This document shows, piece after piece, positions 41,011 through 49,353 of a DNA stretch of 64,000 nt. Every line of letters begins with the position of its first letter. Position 1 is the first letter of the stretch. A program made the translations under genes and the position numbers. This DNA is from Arthrobacter sp. Soc17.1.1.1 (GTDB taxonomy: Bacteria; Actinomycetota; Actinomycetes; Actinomycetales; Micrococcaceae). The DNA lies in NCBI RefSeq assembly GCF_036867195.1, contig NZ_JBAJII010000001.1, positions 3,410,001 to 3,474,000 of the forward strand, given 5' to 3'. The notes under the pieces were generated by a model, which was not told where the DNA came from, searched no databases, and saw nothing but the letters and a program-made list of their open reading frames with translations.

Positions 41011-41814
41011 CTACGCGTGGCCCGGCAACCGGTCGCGTGCCAGGCGCTTCAGGCCGTCCGCCGGGCGGACGGGCTCCGGCCACCGGGGCTGCAGGTCGTC
41101 CCCGAGGGTGACGTTGCGCAGTCGCCGCCCGAACATGGGCACCACCCACTCCCCCAGCCAGGCCGTCTCCCGGCGGAGCCCCGCCAGGAGCCCCGCATGG
41201 CCCTCGCGCTCGGGCAGGCGGGGTGTGAGGGAGTGGTCCACGCCGAGGATGCGCAGCACGTGGGCGGCGAGGTTCCGGTGCCCGGCCGGCGACATGTGCA
41301 GCCGGTCCGCGTCCCACAACCCCGGGTCCGAGTACTCCTCGAAGCACCAGTAGTCCACGAGGACGGCGTCGTAGGCGCGGGCGATGCGCCGCACGTGGTC
41401 GTTGAAGAGCCAGTTCCGGCGCTTCATCGGCTCGAAGACGGGGCTCAGCGGGATGTCGAAGCCGGTGAAGAGCAGGGGCCGCGCCCCGGCGTCCGCGATG
41501 CGCGCGACGATCCCCTCGTACTGCCGCATGAGGGCCCCCATGTCGGTGCGCAGTTCGAGGATGTCGTTGCCGCCGGCGTAGAGGCTCACGAGCGTGGGCT
41601 CCAGGGCCAGCGCCCGTTCCACCTGCTCGTCGCGGACGTGGTGCAGACGCTTGCTGCGGATGGCGAGGTTGGCGTACTCCCATGTCGGGTCCTGCCGGCC
41701 GAGCTGCTTCGCCACGCGGTCCGCCCACCCCCGCACCCCGTTCGGGAAGCGGGCGTTCCAGTCACCGACCCCCTCGGTGAAGGAATCGCCGATCGCCACG
41801 AACCGTCCAGCCAT
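41011..41814 (-). CDS. SGNH/GDSL hydrolase
   Basis: A 267-residue SGNH-fold esterase or acylhydrolase without a signal peptide. Block I AIGDSFTEG (about 7-15) holds the nucleophilic Ser, block III YAGGNDILEL (about 79-88) the oxyanion Asn, and block V WDADRLHMSPAGH (about 173-185) the catalytic Asp and His. The C-terminal 50 residues (GLKRLARDRLPGHA end) are basic. Substrate unknown. ATG 41814 lies seven bases after TAGGCT (41822-41827), the leaderless arrangement. Longer upstream starts would run into the divergent SDR gene. Confidence 0.87.
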   Translation of the reverse strand: MAGRFVAIGDSFTEGVGDWNARFPNGVRGWADRVAKQLGRQDPTWEYANLAIRSKRLHHVRDEQVERALALEPTLVSLYAGGNDILELRTDMGALMRQYEGIVARIADAGARPLLFTGFDIPLSPVFEPMKRRNWLFNDHVRRIARAYDAVLVDYWCFEEYSDPGLWDADRLHMSPAGHRNLAAHVLRILGVDHSLTPRLPEREGHAGLLAGLRRETAWLGEWVVPMFGRRLRNVTLGDDLQPRWPEPVRPADGLKRLARDRLPGHA

Positions 41815-41929
41815 TCGAGGGAGCCTAGCCCCGACGGGCGACCCGGGGACGACGGCGGGGCCAACGCCCGGTGAACGCTGCGCCCGGAGGGGCGGAAACA
41901 ATCTGCGCATCCCCGTGGCTGACACGGAC

Positions 41930-42787
41930 ATGGAGCACCGTATCGCAGTCACAGGGTCGACCGGCGTCGTGGGCGGCAGCGTCGCCAGGATCCTCGCCGC
42001 CGGGGAGGTACCGCTCATCCTGCCGGTGAGGTCGATCGACCGGGCGCAGCACCTCCCCGAGTCCGTGGTCCGGCAGGCCTCGTACGGGGACGCCGCGGCG
42101 GCACGGGAGGCCCTCACCGGTGTGGACGTCCTGTTCATGGTGTCCGCCGCCGAGGCGGCGGACCGCCTCGCGGACCACCGCACGTTCGTCGACGCGGCGC
42201 AGGCGGCGGGCGTCCGGCACATCGTCTACACCTCGTTCCTCGGCGCCGCACCCGAGGCCGCGTTCCTCCTCGGCCGCGACCACTGGTACACCGAGGAGCA
42301 CATCCGCCGATCCGGGCTCGCCTGGACGTTCCTGCGCGACAACCTCTACCTCGACTTCGTGCCGGCCCTCGCGGAGGACGGCGTCATCCGCGGCCCCGCG
42401 GGTGACGGCCGGCTCTCCGCCGTCGCGCAGGCCGACGTCGCCCGCTCCGCCGCCGCCGTGCTGCGGGCACCGGATCAGCACGTGGGGAGGACCTACCACC
42501 TGACCGGGCCGGAGGCCTTCACCCTGGCCGAGGCGGCAGCCACCATCAGCGAGGTGACCCCCGCGACGGTGCGCTTCGAGGACCAGACCCACGAGGAGGC
42601 GATGGCGTCGCGGGCCCACCACGGGGCGCCCCGATGGCAGGTCGAGGCGTGGGTCAGCACCTACACGGCGATCGCGCAGGGCGAGATGGCCGAGCTCTCG
42701 CCCGACGTCGAGCGCCTCACCGGACGGCCGCCCGTCGGCCTCCGCGAACTGCTCTCGGCGCAGCACGGGGGTGGTGCCCGTGCGTAG
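41930..42787 (+). CDS. NmrA/QorB-like NAD(P)-binding protein
   Basis: A 285-residue atypical SDR. The dinucleotide loop is TGSTGVVGGSVARIL (about 8-22). It lacks a clear YxxxK catalytic pair and instead carries YTSFLGAAPEAAF and FLRDNLYLDF, as in NmrA-like sensors and the quinone reductase QorB. It may reduce quinones or sense NADP. ATG 41930 is used; GTG 41915 in frame is also possible and neither has a clear ribosome-binding site. The flavin-reductase gene follows without a gap, suggesting one redox operon. Confidence 0.8.
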   Translation: MEHRIAVTGSTGVVGGSVARILAAGEVPLILPVRSIDRAQHLPESVVRQASYGDAAAAREALTGVDVLFMVSAAEAADRLADHRTFVDAAQAAGVRHIVYTSFLGAAPEAAFLLGRDHWYTEEHIRRSGLAWTFLRDNLYLDFVPALAEDGVIRGPAGDGRLSAVAQADVARSAAAVLRAPDQHVGRTYHLTGPEAFTLAEAAATISEVTPATVRFEDQTHEEAMASRAHHGAPRWQVEAWVSTYTAIAQGEMAELSPDVERLTGRPPVGLRELLSAQHGGGARA

Positions 42788-43409
42788 GGACGTGATCCCC
42801 GATCCTGCGGACAGCCGTGCGTTCTACCGGTTCCTGACCTCCGTCGTGGTCCCGCGCCCCATCGCGTGGATTTCGTCGACGTCCGCGGACGGCGTCGACA
42901 ACCTCGCCCCGCACTCGTTCTTCACCATCGCCTCGGTCAACCCGCCGATCGTCCAGTTCACCTCCGTGGGCCGCAAGGACTCAGTGCGCAACATCGAGGC
43001 GACGGGCGAGTTCGTGGTCGCCTTCACACCGGAGCACCTCTTCGAGGCGGTCAACGCGACCGGCACCGCCTTCCCGCCCGACGTCAGCGAGTTCGACGCG
43101 GCCGGCCTCACCCGGGAGCCGAGCGAGACCGTGCGCCCGCCGCGCGTCCTCGAGTCCCCCGTGGCCCTCGAGTGCAGGCTGCACCGGATCCAGGACATGG
43201 GCGACTGCACGCTGGTGTTCGGGGAGGTGGTGCACGCGGTGGTGTCGGACGAGGTGCTCGACGGCGGGCTTCCCGGGATCGGTGCCCTCAGGCCGCTCTC
43301 GCGGCTCGGCAGGAACGAGTGGGGGACCGCCGGGACGATCCGCGCCATCACGCGTATCCCGCTTGAGGAATGGCCGGGACACTACACCCCTGCCACCGCG
43401 GATCCGTGA
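42780..43409 (+). CDS. flavin reductase-like FMN-binding protein
   Basis: A 209-residue FMN-binding split-barrel protein of the flavin-reductase-like family. Typical segments are PRPIAWISSTSADGVDNLAP (about 20-39), HSFFTIASVNPPIVQFTSVG (about 40-59), with the loop RKDSVRNIEATGEFVV and the C-terminal RPLSRLGRNEWGT. It probably reduces flavin with NAD(P)H for a partner oxygenase, or acts on a small substrate itself. GTG codons at 42771, 42774 and 42780 are all possible starts; 42780 is chosen for GGGGGTGG at six bases, and it overlaps the upstream gene. Confidence 0.8.
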   Translation: MRRDVIPDPADSRAFYRFLTSVVVPRPIAWISSTSADGVDNLAPHSFFTIASVNPPIVQFTSVGRKDSVRNIEATGEFVVAFTPEHLFEAVNATGTAFPPDVSEFDAAGLTREPSETVRPPRVLESPVALECRLHRIQDMGDCTLVFGEVVHAVVSDEVLDGGLPGIGALRPLSRLGRNEWGTAGTIRAITRIPLEEWPGHYTPATADP

Positions 43410-43524
43410 CCCCACTGTTACCTCCGCACAGCCGTTGCTCAGGGTACTGACATACAGTGGGGGAATCTGCGGGTTAGCACCCCACCCCCGGGCTGGGAAG
43501 CCGACCGCGACCCCAGGGACCCCC

Positions 43525-44607
43525 ATGAGCGTTACCGCCACCCCGCGCACCGTCCGCATCTCCAGGCCGAACGACGTCGTGGCCTCCTACTCCGTGCTGC
43601 TGAAGCAGGTGCGCAAGGCGGGCCTGCTGAACCGCCGCCGGCGCTTCTACGTCTCGGTGTTCGCGATCCTCGTCCTCGTGATGGGCGCGGCCTGGACAGG
43701 CTTCGCGCTCCTCGGGGACACCTGGTTCCAGCTCCTCGTCGCCGCCGTGCTCGGCGTCGTGCTCACGCAGGTCGCGTTCCTCGCCCACGAGGCCTCCCAC
43801 CGCCAGATCTTCAGGAGCCGCGGGGCCAACGACTGGTCGGGGCGCATCCTCGCCGCCGGTGTGGTCGGCATCAGCTACGCGTGGTGGATGGACAAGCACA
43901 CGCGCCACCACAACGACCCCAACACCCGCGGCAAGGACCCGGACATCGAGGTGGACACCATCTCGTTCCTCGAGGAGGACGCGGCGAAGGCCAGGGGCAT
44001 CCAGGCCTGGATCACGCGCCGCCAGGGCTACCTCTTCTTCCCGCTGCTCACCATGGAGGGCATCAACCTCCATGCCCGCTCCATCAGCACACTCTTCGCC
44101 CGCCGCCCCATCAAGGGCCGGTGGGTCGAGCTCGCCCTGCTGGGTGTCCGCTTCGGTGCCTATCTCGGTGTCCTCTTCTGGTTCCTGCCCGTGGGTATGG
44201 CGTTCGCGTTCCTCGGCGTGCAGCTGGCCGTCTTCGGCATCTACATGGGGGCGAGCTTCGCGCCGAACCACAAGGGCATGCCCGTGGTGCCGAAGGACAG
44301 CACGCTCGACTTCTTCCAGAAGCAGGTACTCACCTCGCGCAACATCCGCGGCGGGTCCTTCGTCAACAACGCGTTCGGTGGCCTCAACTTCCAGATCGAG
44401 CACCACCTCTTCCCGGACATGCCCCGCCCGCACCTGCGCCGCGCCGCCGTGATCGTGAAGGAGCACTGCGAGCGCCTGCGCGTGCCGTACACCGAGGTGG
44501 GCGTCGCGGCGTCGTACGGCGCCGTGGTGTCCTACCTCAACCGTGTGGGCCTCGCCGCCCGCGACCCGTTCGACTGCCCGATGGTAAACCGCTTCCGCCG
44601 TCCCTGA
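43525..44607 (+). CDS. membrane fatty acid desaturase
   Basis: A 360-residue integral membrane diiron desaturase. Three His boxes are complete: H88-EAS-H92 (LAHEASHRQ), H125-TR-H128-H129 (DKHTRHHND) and H293-H294 (QIEHHLFP) with the preceding Gln typical of front-end-like acyl-lipid desaturases. About four membrane helices flank them (about 42-64, 68-88, 106-121 and 205-241). It introduces a double bond into membrane fatty acids using O2 and ferredoxin or NAD(P)H-supplied electrons. It may adjust membrane fluidity in the cold, a family-based inference. Confidence 0.9.
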   Translation: MSVTATPRTVRISRPNDVVASYSVLLKQVRKAGLLNRRRRFYVSVFAILVLVMGAAWTGFALLGDTWFQLLVAAVLGVVLTQVAFLAHEASHRQIFRSRGANDWSGRILAAGVVGISYAWWMDKHTRHHNDPNTRGKDPDIEVDTISFLEEDAAKARGIQAWITRRQGYLFFPLLTMEGINLHARSISTLFARRPIKGRWVELALLGVRFGAYLGVLFWFLPVGMAFAFLGVQLAVFGIYMGASFAPNHKGMPVVPKDSTLDFFQKQVLTSRNIRGGSFVNNAFGGLNFQIEHHLFPDMPRPHLRRAAVIVKEHCERLRVPYTEVGVAASYGAVVSYLNRVGLAARDPFDCPMVNRFRRP

Positions 44608-44685
44608 GGTCCTGGCAGGTGCTACCCGCCCTTCTAGCTCCTGGCAGGACCTGCCGGGTCAGGCGTCCGCTCGGGTGGCGGCCGC

Positions 44686-45486
44686 CTAGGCGTCCGGGGC
44701 ATCGATGGAGCCCCGCACCACGCTGACCCCCGAGTGCGCCGGATCGCCGTCCAGCGGTTCGTCGGAGACGTCGACCACGGGGAACTCCCGCAGGTCGATC
44801 GCCTCGGGCACGTCGAACGTGCCGTGGCCGCCGTCCAGGATCCCGATGCTGTACATCCGCGTGGCATCAGGTGCGAGGAGCCACACCTCGCGGAGGCCGG
44901 CGGGCTCGGCACCCGAGACGGTGACGTCAAGGCGCCGCAGGCCGTCGCCGGTCTCGGTGAGGACGGCCTCGCCCGAGCCGCTGAACTCGGGCAGCGGAGC
45001 CAGCTCCGTGCTCGCGAGGGTCCGCTCCCCGCCGTCCGGGGACTGCACGGCCCACAGCACGCCCCCGCCGACGGCGATCCCGACGACGGCGGCCGCGGCC
45101 AGCCACCAGGCGGGGACGGTCCGTCGACCGCGACCGGAGCCGCCAGGGCGCAGCGGGGTGGCGCCGTACGCAGGGTCCGCGGACGCGCCGTGCCGGGCAG
45201 GGGCGGCGTGACGGCCGACGGGGTCCACGGTTCCGACCGTCTGCAGGTGGGGCGCCGCCGTCGTCGTACCCGCGAGGCCGAGTTCCTGCGCCACGGCATC
45301 CCAGACCGCGGGATCGGGATGCTCGAGCCGCCCGTGCCCTCCGGACCGTGCGAGGACGACGACCTCCTGCAGGGCCGTCACCTCGTCGCCGCAGGCGCTG
45401 CACGCGTCGAGGTGCTCGCGTGACCACTGGTCCAGCGGCTCGTCCAGCGCAGCGATCCCCACGCTGTCCGGATCAAGGTGTCGCAT
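44686..45486 (-). CDS. anti-sigma factor (RskA-like, zinc-associated)
   Basis: A 266-residue single-pass membrane protein. The N-terminal anti-sigma domain has the zinc motif H25-x3-C29-x2-C32 (HLDACSACG). One membrane helix (about 125-146, [20 protein letters not shown]) leads to an extracytoplasmic RskA domain with [10 protein letters not shown] and [11 protein letters not shown]. It should hold the adjacent ECF sigma factor inactive until a signal outside causes proteolysis. Its start lies inside the sigma gene's end (14-base overlap), so the two are made together. Confidence 0.88.
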   Translation of the reverse strand: MRHLDPDSVGIAALDEPLDQWSREHLDACSACGDEVTALQEVVVLARSGGHGRLEHPDPAVWDAVAQELGLAGTTTAAPHLQTVGTVDPVGRHAAPARHGASADPAYGATPLRPGGSGRGRRTVPAWWLAAAAVVGIAVGGGVLWAVQSPDGGERTLASTELAPLPEFSGSGEAVLTETGDGLRRLDVTVSGAEPAGLREVWLLAPDATRMYSIGILDGGHGTFDVPEAIDLREFPVVDVSDEPLDGDPAHSGVSVVRGSIDAPDA

Positions 45487-46042
45487 TCCAGGCCCCCAAT
45501 CGACTGCGCAGATGCGCGAGGCTCCTTCGGATGTGACTCTTGACGGTTCCCAGCGGCAGATCGAGCCGTTGTGCTATCTGCTGATGTGTGAGGTCTTCGT
45601 AGAAGGCGAGACGAAGGATGGACTGCTGGGGTTCGCCCAGCAGGTCGAGCTCCGCATCGAGGACCACCCGGTCCGTCACAGCATCCACCTCCCGCGCGTG
45701 CTGTCTGGGGCTCTCCGGTTCGGCGATCGCGCCGGAACGGGCCACCATCTGATTCTGCCTGGTCCTGGCCGCCAGTGTGTCCAGGATGACGTTCCTGCTG
45801 ATCCCGAGGACCCAGGCGGGGACGGTGCCATACTGGGGATCGAAGCTGTCCCGGAAGCGCCAGGCCCTCACGAAGACGTCCTGGGTGATGTCAGCGGCCA
45901 CCGCGCGGTCACCCATGGACCGTAGCGCGACCGTGAACACGAGGGGCGCCAGACGCCGGTAGGCGGCGGTCAGGGCGTCCTCGTCCCCGGCGGAGAACTC
46001 CGCGTCGAGTTGCCTCGTCCACTCGGTGCCTGGAGGTGTCAC
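45473..46042 (-). CDS. ECF sigma factor, SigK-like
   Basis: A 189-residue extracytoplasmic-function sigma factor. Region 2 spans about 26-95 with [19 protein letters not shown] (the core-binding and -10-reading helices), and region 4 spans about 128-182 with [20 protein letters not shown] then IRRSLAHLR as helix-turn-helix. GTG 46042 has AAGGAG six bases upstream. It is followed by its anti-sigma gene and preceded by a class F sortase and a DUF4397 surface protein, a gene order typical of SigK-type loci in actinobacteria. Confidence 0.9.
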   Translation of the reverse strand: MTPPGTEWTRQLDAEFSAGDEDALTAAYRRLAPLVFTVALRSMGDRAVAADITQDVFVRAWRFRDSFDPQYGTVPAWVLGISRNVILDTLAARTRQNQMVARSGAIAEPESPRQHAREVDAVTDRVVLDAELDLLGEPQQSILRLAFYEDLTHQQIAQRLDLPLGTVKSHIRRSLAHLRSRLGAWNATP

Positions 46043-46176
46043 GCCCTACTCCTTCAGCGCGGTGCCGGGCCCAGCACCGCACCGGGACCACGTGGCACAC
46101 CCGCCCCTCCGCGCCCCGCCGGCGCGATGCCGGGAGGCGGGGGATGCGGGGCAGGCCGACCACGCGGGCCGTGCGT

Positions 46177-46890
46177 TCAGAGCGGTGAGGCTGTGAGGAC
46201 AACATTATCCTCGTAGTCGCCCTTGTCCAGCAGCCACTGGCCTCCGCACGTGATGACCTTGAGCTGATGGGGTCCGTCACGCCGGAAGACCTCCGATCCG
46301 TCGAGCGTCGCCTTCGGGACGTTCCGGACGTCGTCGACGCTGTACTGCAGCGTCCGGCCGTCCGCGAGACCCACCGTGATCACGGTCCCGGGGTCCACGT
46401 CCTTCAGCTGGGCGAAGGGCATCACCTCCGTCTGGCTGTCCACGTGGGCGGCGATCACGGCGTGGCCCGCGTCGGCGCCGGGGGCCGGGCCGTACCGGTA
46501 CCACCCCGCCTCCCAGAAGCTGTCCGGGATCTCCATGGCGTCGTTCTCGGCGATCCCCACCTCGACCACGCGCACGGAGATGTCGGTACCCGGGATGTCC
46601 AGGGACACGGGAGGAGGCGGCGCCGGCTGGAGGGCGGCGTCCGCCGGCTGCACGGGGATGTCGGCGGGGATGCCGGCGGGGATGCCGGCGCCCGCAACAG
46701 CATCCCCCCGGTTCCCCGGCTCCTGGGGTACCGGTCCACCCTGCGGGGGCGGGGTGGGAGCGAGGATGGGCGCGACGGGCACGTCCGGCTCGGCGGGCGG
46801 CAGGGAGCAACTGCTGATGACGGCGGCGGTCACGATCGTGAGCGCAGCCAGGCGGGCTGCTGGGCGGCGTACGGGGCTGGGTGGGTGCAC
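46177..46890 (-). CDS. class F sortase, lipoprotein-like N-terminus
   Basis: A 237-residue sortase. GTG 46890 (AGGA upstream) gives a signal sequence RLAALTIVTAAVISSC whose Cys28 looks like a lipobox Cys. A Pro-rich linker leads to the sortase domain (about 90-237): catalytic His149 in VIAAHVDS and Cys215 in VITCGGQ. In other sortases an Arg lies 12-13 residues after the Cys; here the tail after Cys has no Arg, and the matching position reads Glu (DYEDNVV). The enzyme would normally link surface proteins to the cell wall. It lies between the DUF4397 gene, its likely partner or substrate, and the SigK-type pair. Confidence 0.82.
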   Translation of the reverse strand: MHPPSPVRRPAARLAALTIVTAAVISSCSLPPAEPDVPVAPILAPTPPPQGGPVPQEPGNRGDAVAGAGIPAGIPADIPVQPADAALQPAPPPPVSLDIPGTDISVRVVEVGIAENDAMEIPDSFWEAGWYRYGPAPGADAGHAVIAAHVDSQTEVMPFAQLKDVDPGTVITVGLADGRTLQYSVDDVRNVPKATLDGSEVFRRDGPHQLKVITCGGQWLLDKGDYEDNVVLTASPL

Positions 46891-46983
46891 GGGTTCGTCC
46901 TGGTTCCTGGTTCTCGCGGCTCCGGGGGACCGGGTAGGGCGGGGTGCGCGGAGCCCGACGGCGTCCACGCACCCCGCGCTCCG

Positions 46984-47802
46984 TCAGGCCCGGGCTGCGC
47001 GCCTCCGGTTCACGACGACCGCGCCGCCGAGCAGCGCGAGCAGGCCCGCGCCGATCCCGACCGCTGCGCCGGTGTCTTCCGTCCCGGCTGCCAGGCCGGA
47101 CTGCCCGCCCGGGACGGCGCCCGGCGACGAGTGCACGCCCTCGATGACCTGGGTGGCCAGGGCGAGGTTGCCCGCCTCGAGGCTTCCCCACGCGTAGACG
47201 ATGGTCGAGGTGCCCTCGCCGAGTGTCAGGTCGGCCGGGCCGATCACGGGCTGGGTGGTACCCGCTGCCGCGACCGCCGCGGAGACCGTGCCGGGATCCG
47301 TGGTCAGCGTCGCCTCGCCGGGGTTGCTGAGATTCGGCACGATCGGCGTGCCGCCCGCGAGGACGTCGACGGCCGGCGCGGCGGCCACGTGGCGCACGGT
47401 CAGGCGCGACTTGCCGGCCTCGACCGCGGAGACGTCGTTGGTGTAGAAGTTGGCCGTCGGGGTACCTGCGGCATCGAGGTTGGCCGTGGCTGTGTAGTTG
47501 CCACCGGCGGCGAGGCTGACGTCCACGGGGCCGATCACCGGCGCGCTCGCGTCGGTCGCGTCCGCCGCGGTGATGGCCAACTGGTAGCTGCCGACCGGCA
47601 GCGAGAGCGGACCCGCGAGCGTACCCGGCGTGAAATTGTCGAGGGTGAGGGCGCCGTTGACGTAGACGTCGACGGTGAGGTCGGGGACTCCGTGCAGCAC
47701 GGACAGCGATGCATCGGACGATTCGGCGGCCGTCGCCGGGGCGGCAGCAGCCGCCGCTCCTACGACCAGCACGGCTCCGACGGTGTACAGGCTTCTTCGC
47801 AT
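46984..47802 (-). CDS. secreted DUF4397 surface protein with C-terminal membrane anchor
   Basis: A 272-residue exported protein. Signal peptide 1-26 (SLYTVGAVLVVGAAAAAAPATA), then two tandem beta-rich DUF4397 units, SVLHGVPDLTVDVYVNGALT (about 33-52) and VRHVAAAPAVDVLAGGTPIV (about 136-155). A C-terminal hydrophobic segment (GIGAGLLALLGGAVVV) and RRRAARA tail look like a sorting signal, although LPxTG is absent and only LAAGTEDTG precedes the helix. AAAGGAG precedes ATG 47802. A SigK-like promoter pattern lies upstream. The sortase gene follows. Confidence 0.83.
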   Translation of the reverse strand: MRRSLYTVGAVLVVGAAAAAAPATAAESSDASLSVLHGVPDLTVDVYVNGALTLDNFTPGTLAGPLSLPVGSYQLAITAADATDASAPVIGPVDVSLAAGGNYTATANLDAAGTPTANFYTNDVSAVEAGKSRLTVRHVAAAPAVDVLAGGTPIVPNLSNPGEATLTTDPGTVSAAVAAAGTTQPVIGPADLTLGEGTSTIVYAWGSLEAGNLALATQVIEGVHSSPGAVPGGQSGLAAGTEDTGAAVGIGAGLLALLGGAVVVNRRRAARA

Positions 47803-47855
47803 GACAACTCCTTTGTGTCGTCCCCTGGCGGGACGCTTTTTCGCTGACACCTGGT

Positions 47856-47883
47856 ATTACCGGGAAGCAGGACGGGTTGGATG
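47856..47883 (-). promoter_or_regulatory. possible SigK-type promoter of the DUF4397-sortase-sigma locus
   Basis: On the minus strand CATCC (47879-47883) is followed after 16 bases by CGGTAAT (47856-47862), ending about 53 bases before the DUF4397 start. This recalls mycobacterial SigK promoters (CCATCC, about 17 bases, CCGAAT-like). It would let the sigma factor activate its own locus. Confidence 0.35.
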
Positions 47884-48027
47884 CAGGAATGCAGGATTTT
47901 TCCTGGCGGGTCTCCGGTCGCCGCCCGGACGCCCGGTACCGCACGGCATCCCGGGCCCGGGATTGCAAGCCCGGCGGGGAGCGCGGGGGAAGGCGCGGGC
48001 AGCGGCCGGGCTGGATACGGTGGCAGG

Positions 48028-48258
48028 ATGTTCTTCCTCTTCGGCCTCACCACGCGTGAGCACCTGCAGTTCACCCGATCCGCCGACTGCCGCTACTGCG
48101 GCCGGCACGCACCGCAGCAGGTCATCCAGCGCAGGACGAAGCTCTCGGTGTTCTTCATCCCACTCATCACCCTCAAGAAGACCCGCCTCCAGGTCTGCAC
48201 CAACTGCGGTGGGACGTCGAGCATCAGCGGCGCAGAGCAGCGGGCCCTCGCCCACTGA
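48028..48258 (+). CDS. small zinc-ribbon protein
   Basis: A 76-residue protein of the bacterial zinc-ribbon group. Two CxxC pairs (DCRYCGRHAP and VCTNCGG, residues about 18-21 and 60-63) flank RRTKLSVFFIPLITLKKTRL, which is typical of these proteins. It probably binds one zinc; its role is unknown. The ATG lies six bases after TACGGT (48016-48021) and lacks a ribosome-binding site, so it is read as leaderless. It is convergent with the CitE-like gene. Confidence 0.8.
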   Translation: MFFLFGLTTREHLQFTRSADCRYCGRHAPQQVIQRRTKLSVFFIPLITLKKTRLQVCTNCGGTSSISGAEQRALAH

Positions 48259-48276
48259 GCCCGCTCCGTGCGGGGC

Positions 48277-49125
48277 TCAGGCGTTCCAGAGCCCGTACGA
48301 GTCCGCCAGCGAGGAGATCTTCTGCGCCCGCGCCAGGCGCGGCAGGTAGGAGCCGTCACCCACCACGGCCCCGGCGGCGTGCTCGCGCAGGAGCTCCGCG
48401 GCCCAGTTGATCTCGGACTCGCTCGGCGACAGGCCCCGGTTGATGGTGTCGGTGGCGTCGGTCAGGAGGCACAGCTTGCCGGTCATGCCCATGGACGCCG
48501 TGACCTTGCACGCCTCGAGCAGCTCGTCCCCCAGGGCGCCGACGGTGGGGCCGTCGATCGGGCCGGGGAGCTGTCCCACGCGCGAGGCGACCACGAGCTT
48601 CGAGCGGGCATAGGCGAGCGCCATCGGATCGTCCGAGGCGCCAGTGTCCCGCCGGAAGTCGCCCACGCCGAACGCGAGCCGGAACGTGCCCGGCGCGCTG
48701 GCGATCGCCGTCGCGTTCTCGATACCGAGCGCCGATTCGATCAGCGCGAGCACGGGCGTGCCCGCCTGCAGGCGCATCGCCGTGTGCGTCACCTGCTCGG
48801 GCTTCTCCGTCATGGCCAGCATGACGCCGCGCAGACCGGGTGCCCTGGAGAGGGCGGCGAGGTCGTCGGCCCAGTACTCCGTCTCGATGCCGTTGACCCG
48901 CACCCATGCCGTCATGCCGGTGGACAGGGCCTCGACCACACGCTCACGCGCCTCGGACTTGCCCGCCGCGGGGACGGCGTCCTCCATGTCGAACACCACG
49001 GAATCGGCCTCGGACGTGAGGGCGGGGATGAACGTGTCCTCGGAAGCCGCGGAGGCCAGCAACCAGGATCGTGAGAGCTTGGCGGGGAGCGCTGCAGCGC
49101 GGCTGTTTCTGAGGAAGGTGGCCAT
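48277..49125 (-). CDS. CitE-like CoA ester lyase (HpcH/HpaI aldolase superfamily)
   Basis: A 282-residue TIM-barrel lyase. The motifs are SVVFDMEDAVP (42-52, catalytic Asp/Glu region), TAWVRVNG (about 72-79, CoA/Mg-binding Arg) and VLALIESALGI (about 123-133, metal-binding Glu). Members cleave or form (S)-citramalyl-CoA, malyl-CoA or similar 3-hydroxyacyl-CoA esters. ATG 49125 lies six bases after TAGTGT (49132-49137), the leaderless layout. It is divergent from the MHS transporter gene, so they may serve one organic-acid pathway. Confidence 0.83.
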   Translation of the reverse strand: MATFLRNSRAAALPAKLSRSWLLASAASEDTFIPALTSEADSVVFDMEDAVPAAGKSEARERVVEALSTGMTAWVRVNGIETEYWADDLAALSRAPGLRGVMLAMTEKPEQVTHTAMRLQAGTPVLALIESALGIENATAIASAPGTFRLAFGVGDFRRDTGASDDPMALAYARSKLVVASRVGQLPGPIDGPTVGALGDELLEACKVTASMGMTGKLCLLTDATDTINRGLSPSESEINWAAELLREHAAGAVVGDGSYLPRLARAQKISSLADSYGLWNA

Positions 49126-49225
49126 GCCCAAACACTACTGAGGATCGCCGCGGGTTAGCCAACGGACATCCGAGGCAGCGCGTGAACACTACGACCAAAA
49201 GGACCCCCGGCCGGTCCCGGAACCC

Positions 49226-49265
49226 TTGACCCCCACCCGAGCGCGGCCTAGCATTCGTATACGAT
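49226..49265 (+). promoter_or_regulatory. sigma70-type promoter with embedded operator for the MHS transporter
   Basis: TTGACC (49226-49231), 17-base spacer, TAGCAT (49249-49254), then TCGTATACGA (49255-49264), a perfect ten-base palindrome touching the -10 box and the expected start of transcription. A GntR-type repressor bound here would block initiation. No GntR gene is nearby. Confidence 0.6.
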
Positions 49266-49353
49266 TTCGTGCCCGGCGGTGAGGACTGGGGCGTCCTCCC
49301 CCGGGAGTAGGGCACACGAGTAGCCACGCACTGCAAAAACAAGGGAGTTTTTC

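Noticed and set aside
44611..44660. Repeated TCCTGGCAGG after the desaturase gene
   Set aside because: Only two short copies with little dyad structure; neither a convincing terminator nor a recognisable repeat family.
47949..47962. TCCCGGGCCCGGGA palindrome before the zinc-ribbon gene
   Set aside because: A GC-only self-complementary run is expected by chance here and is not placed relative to a promoter.
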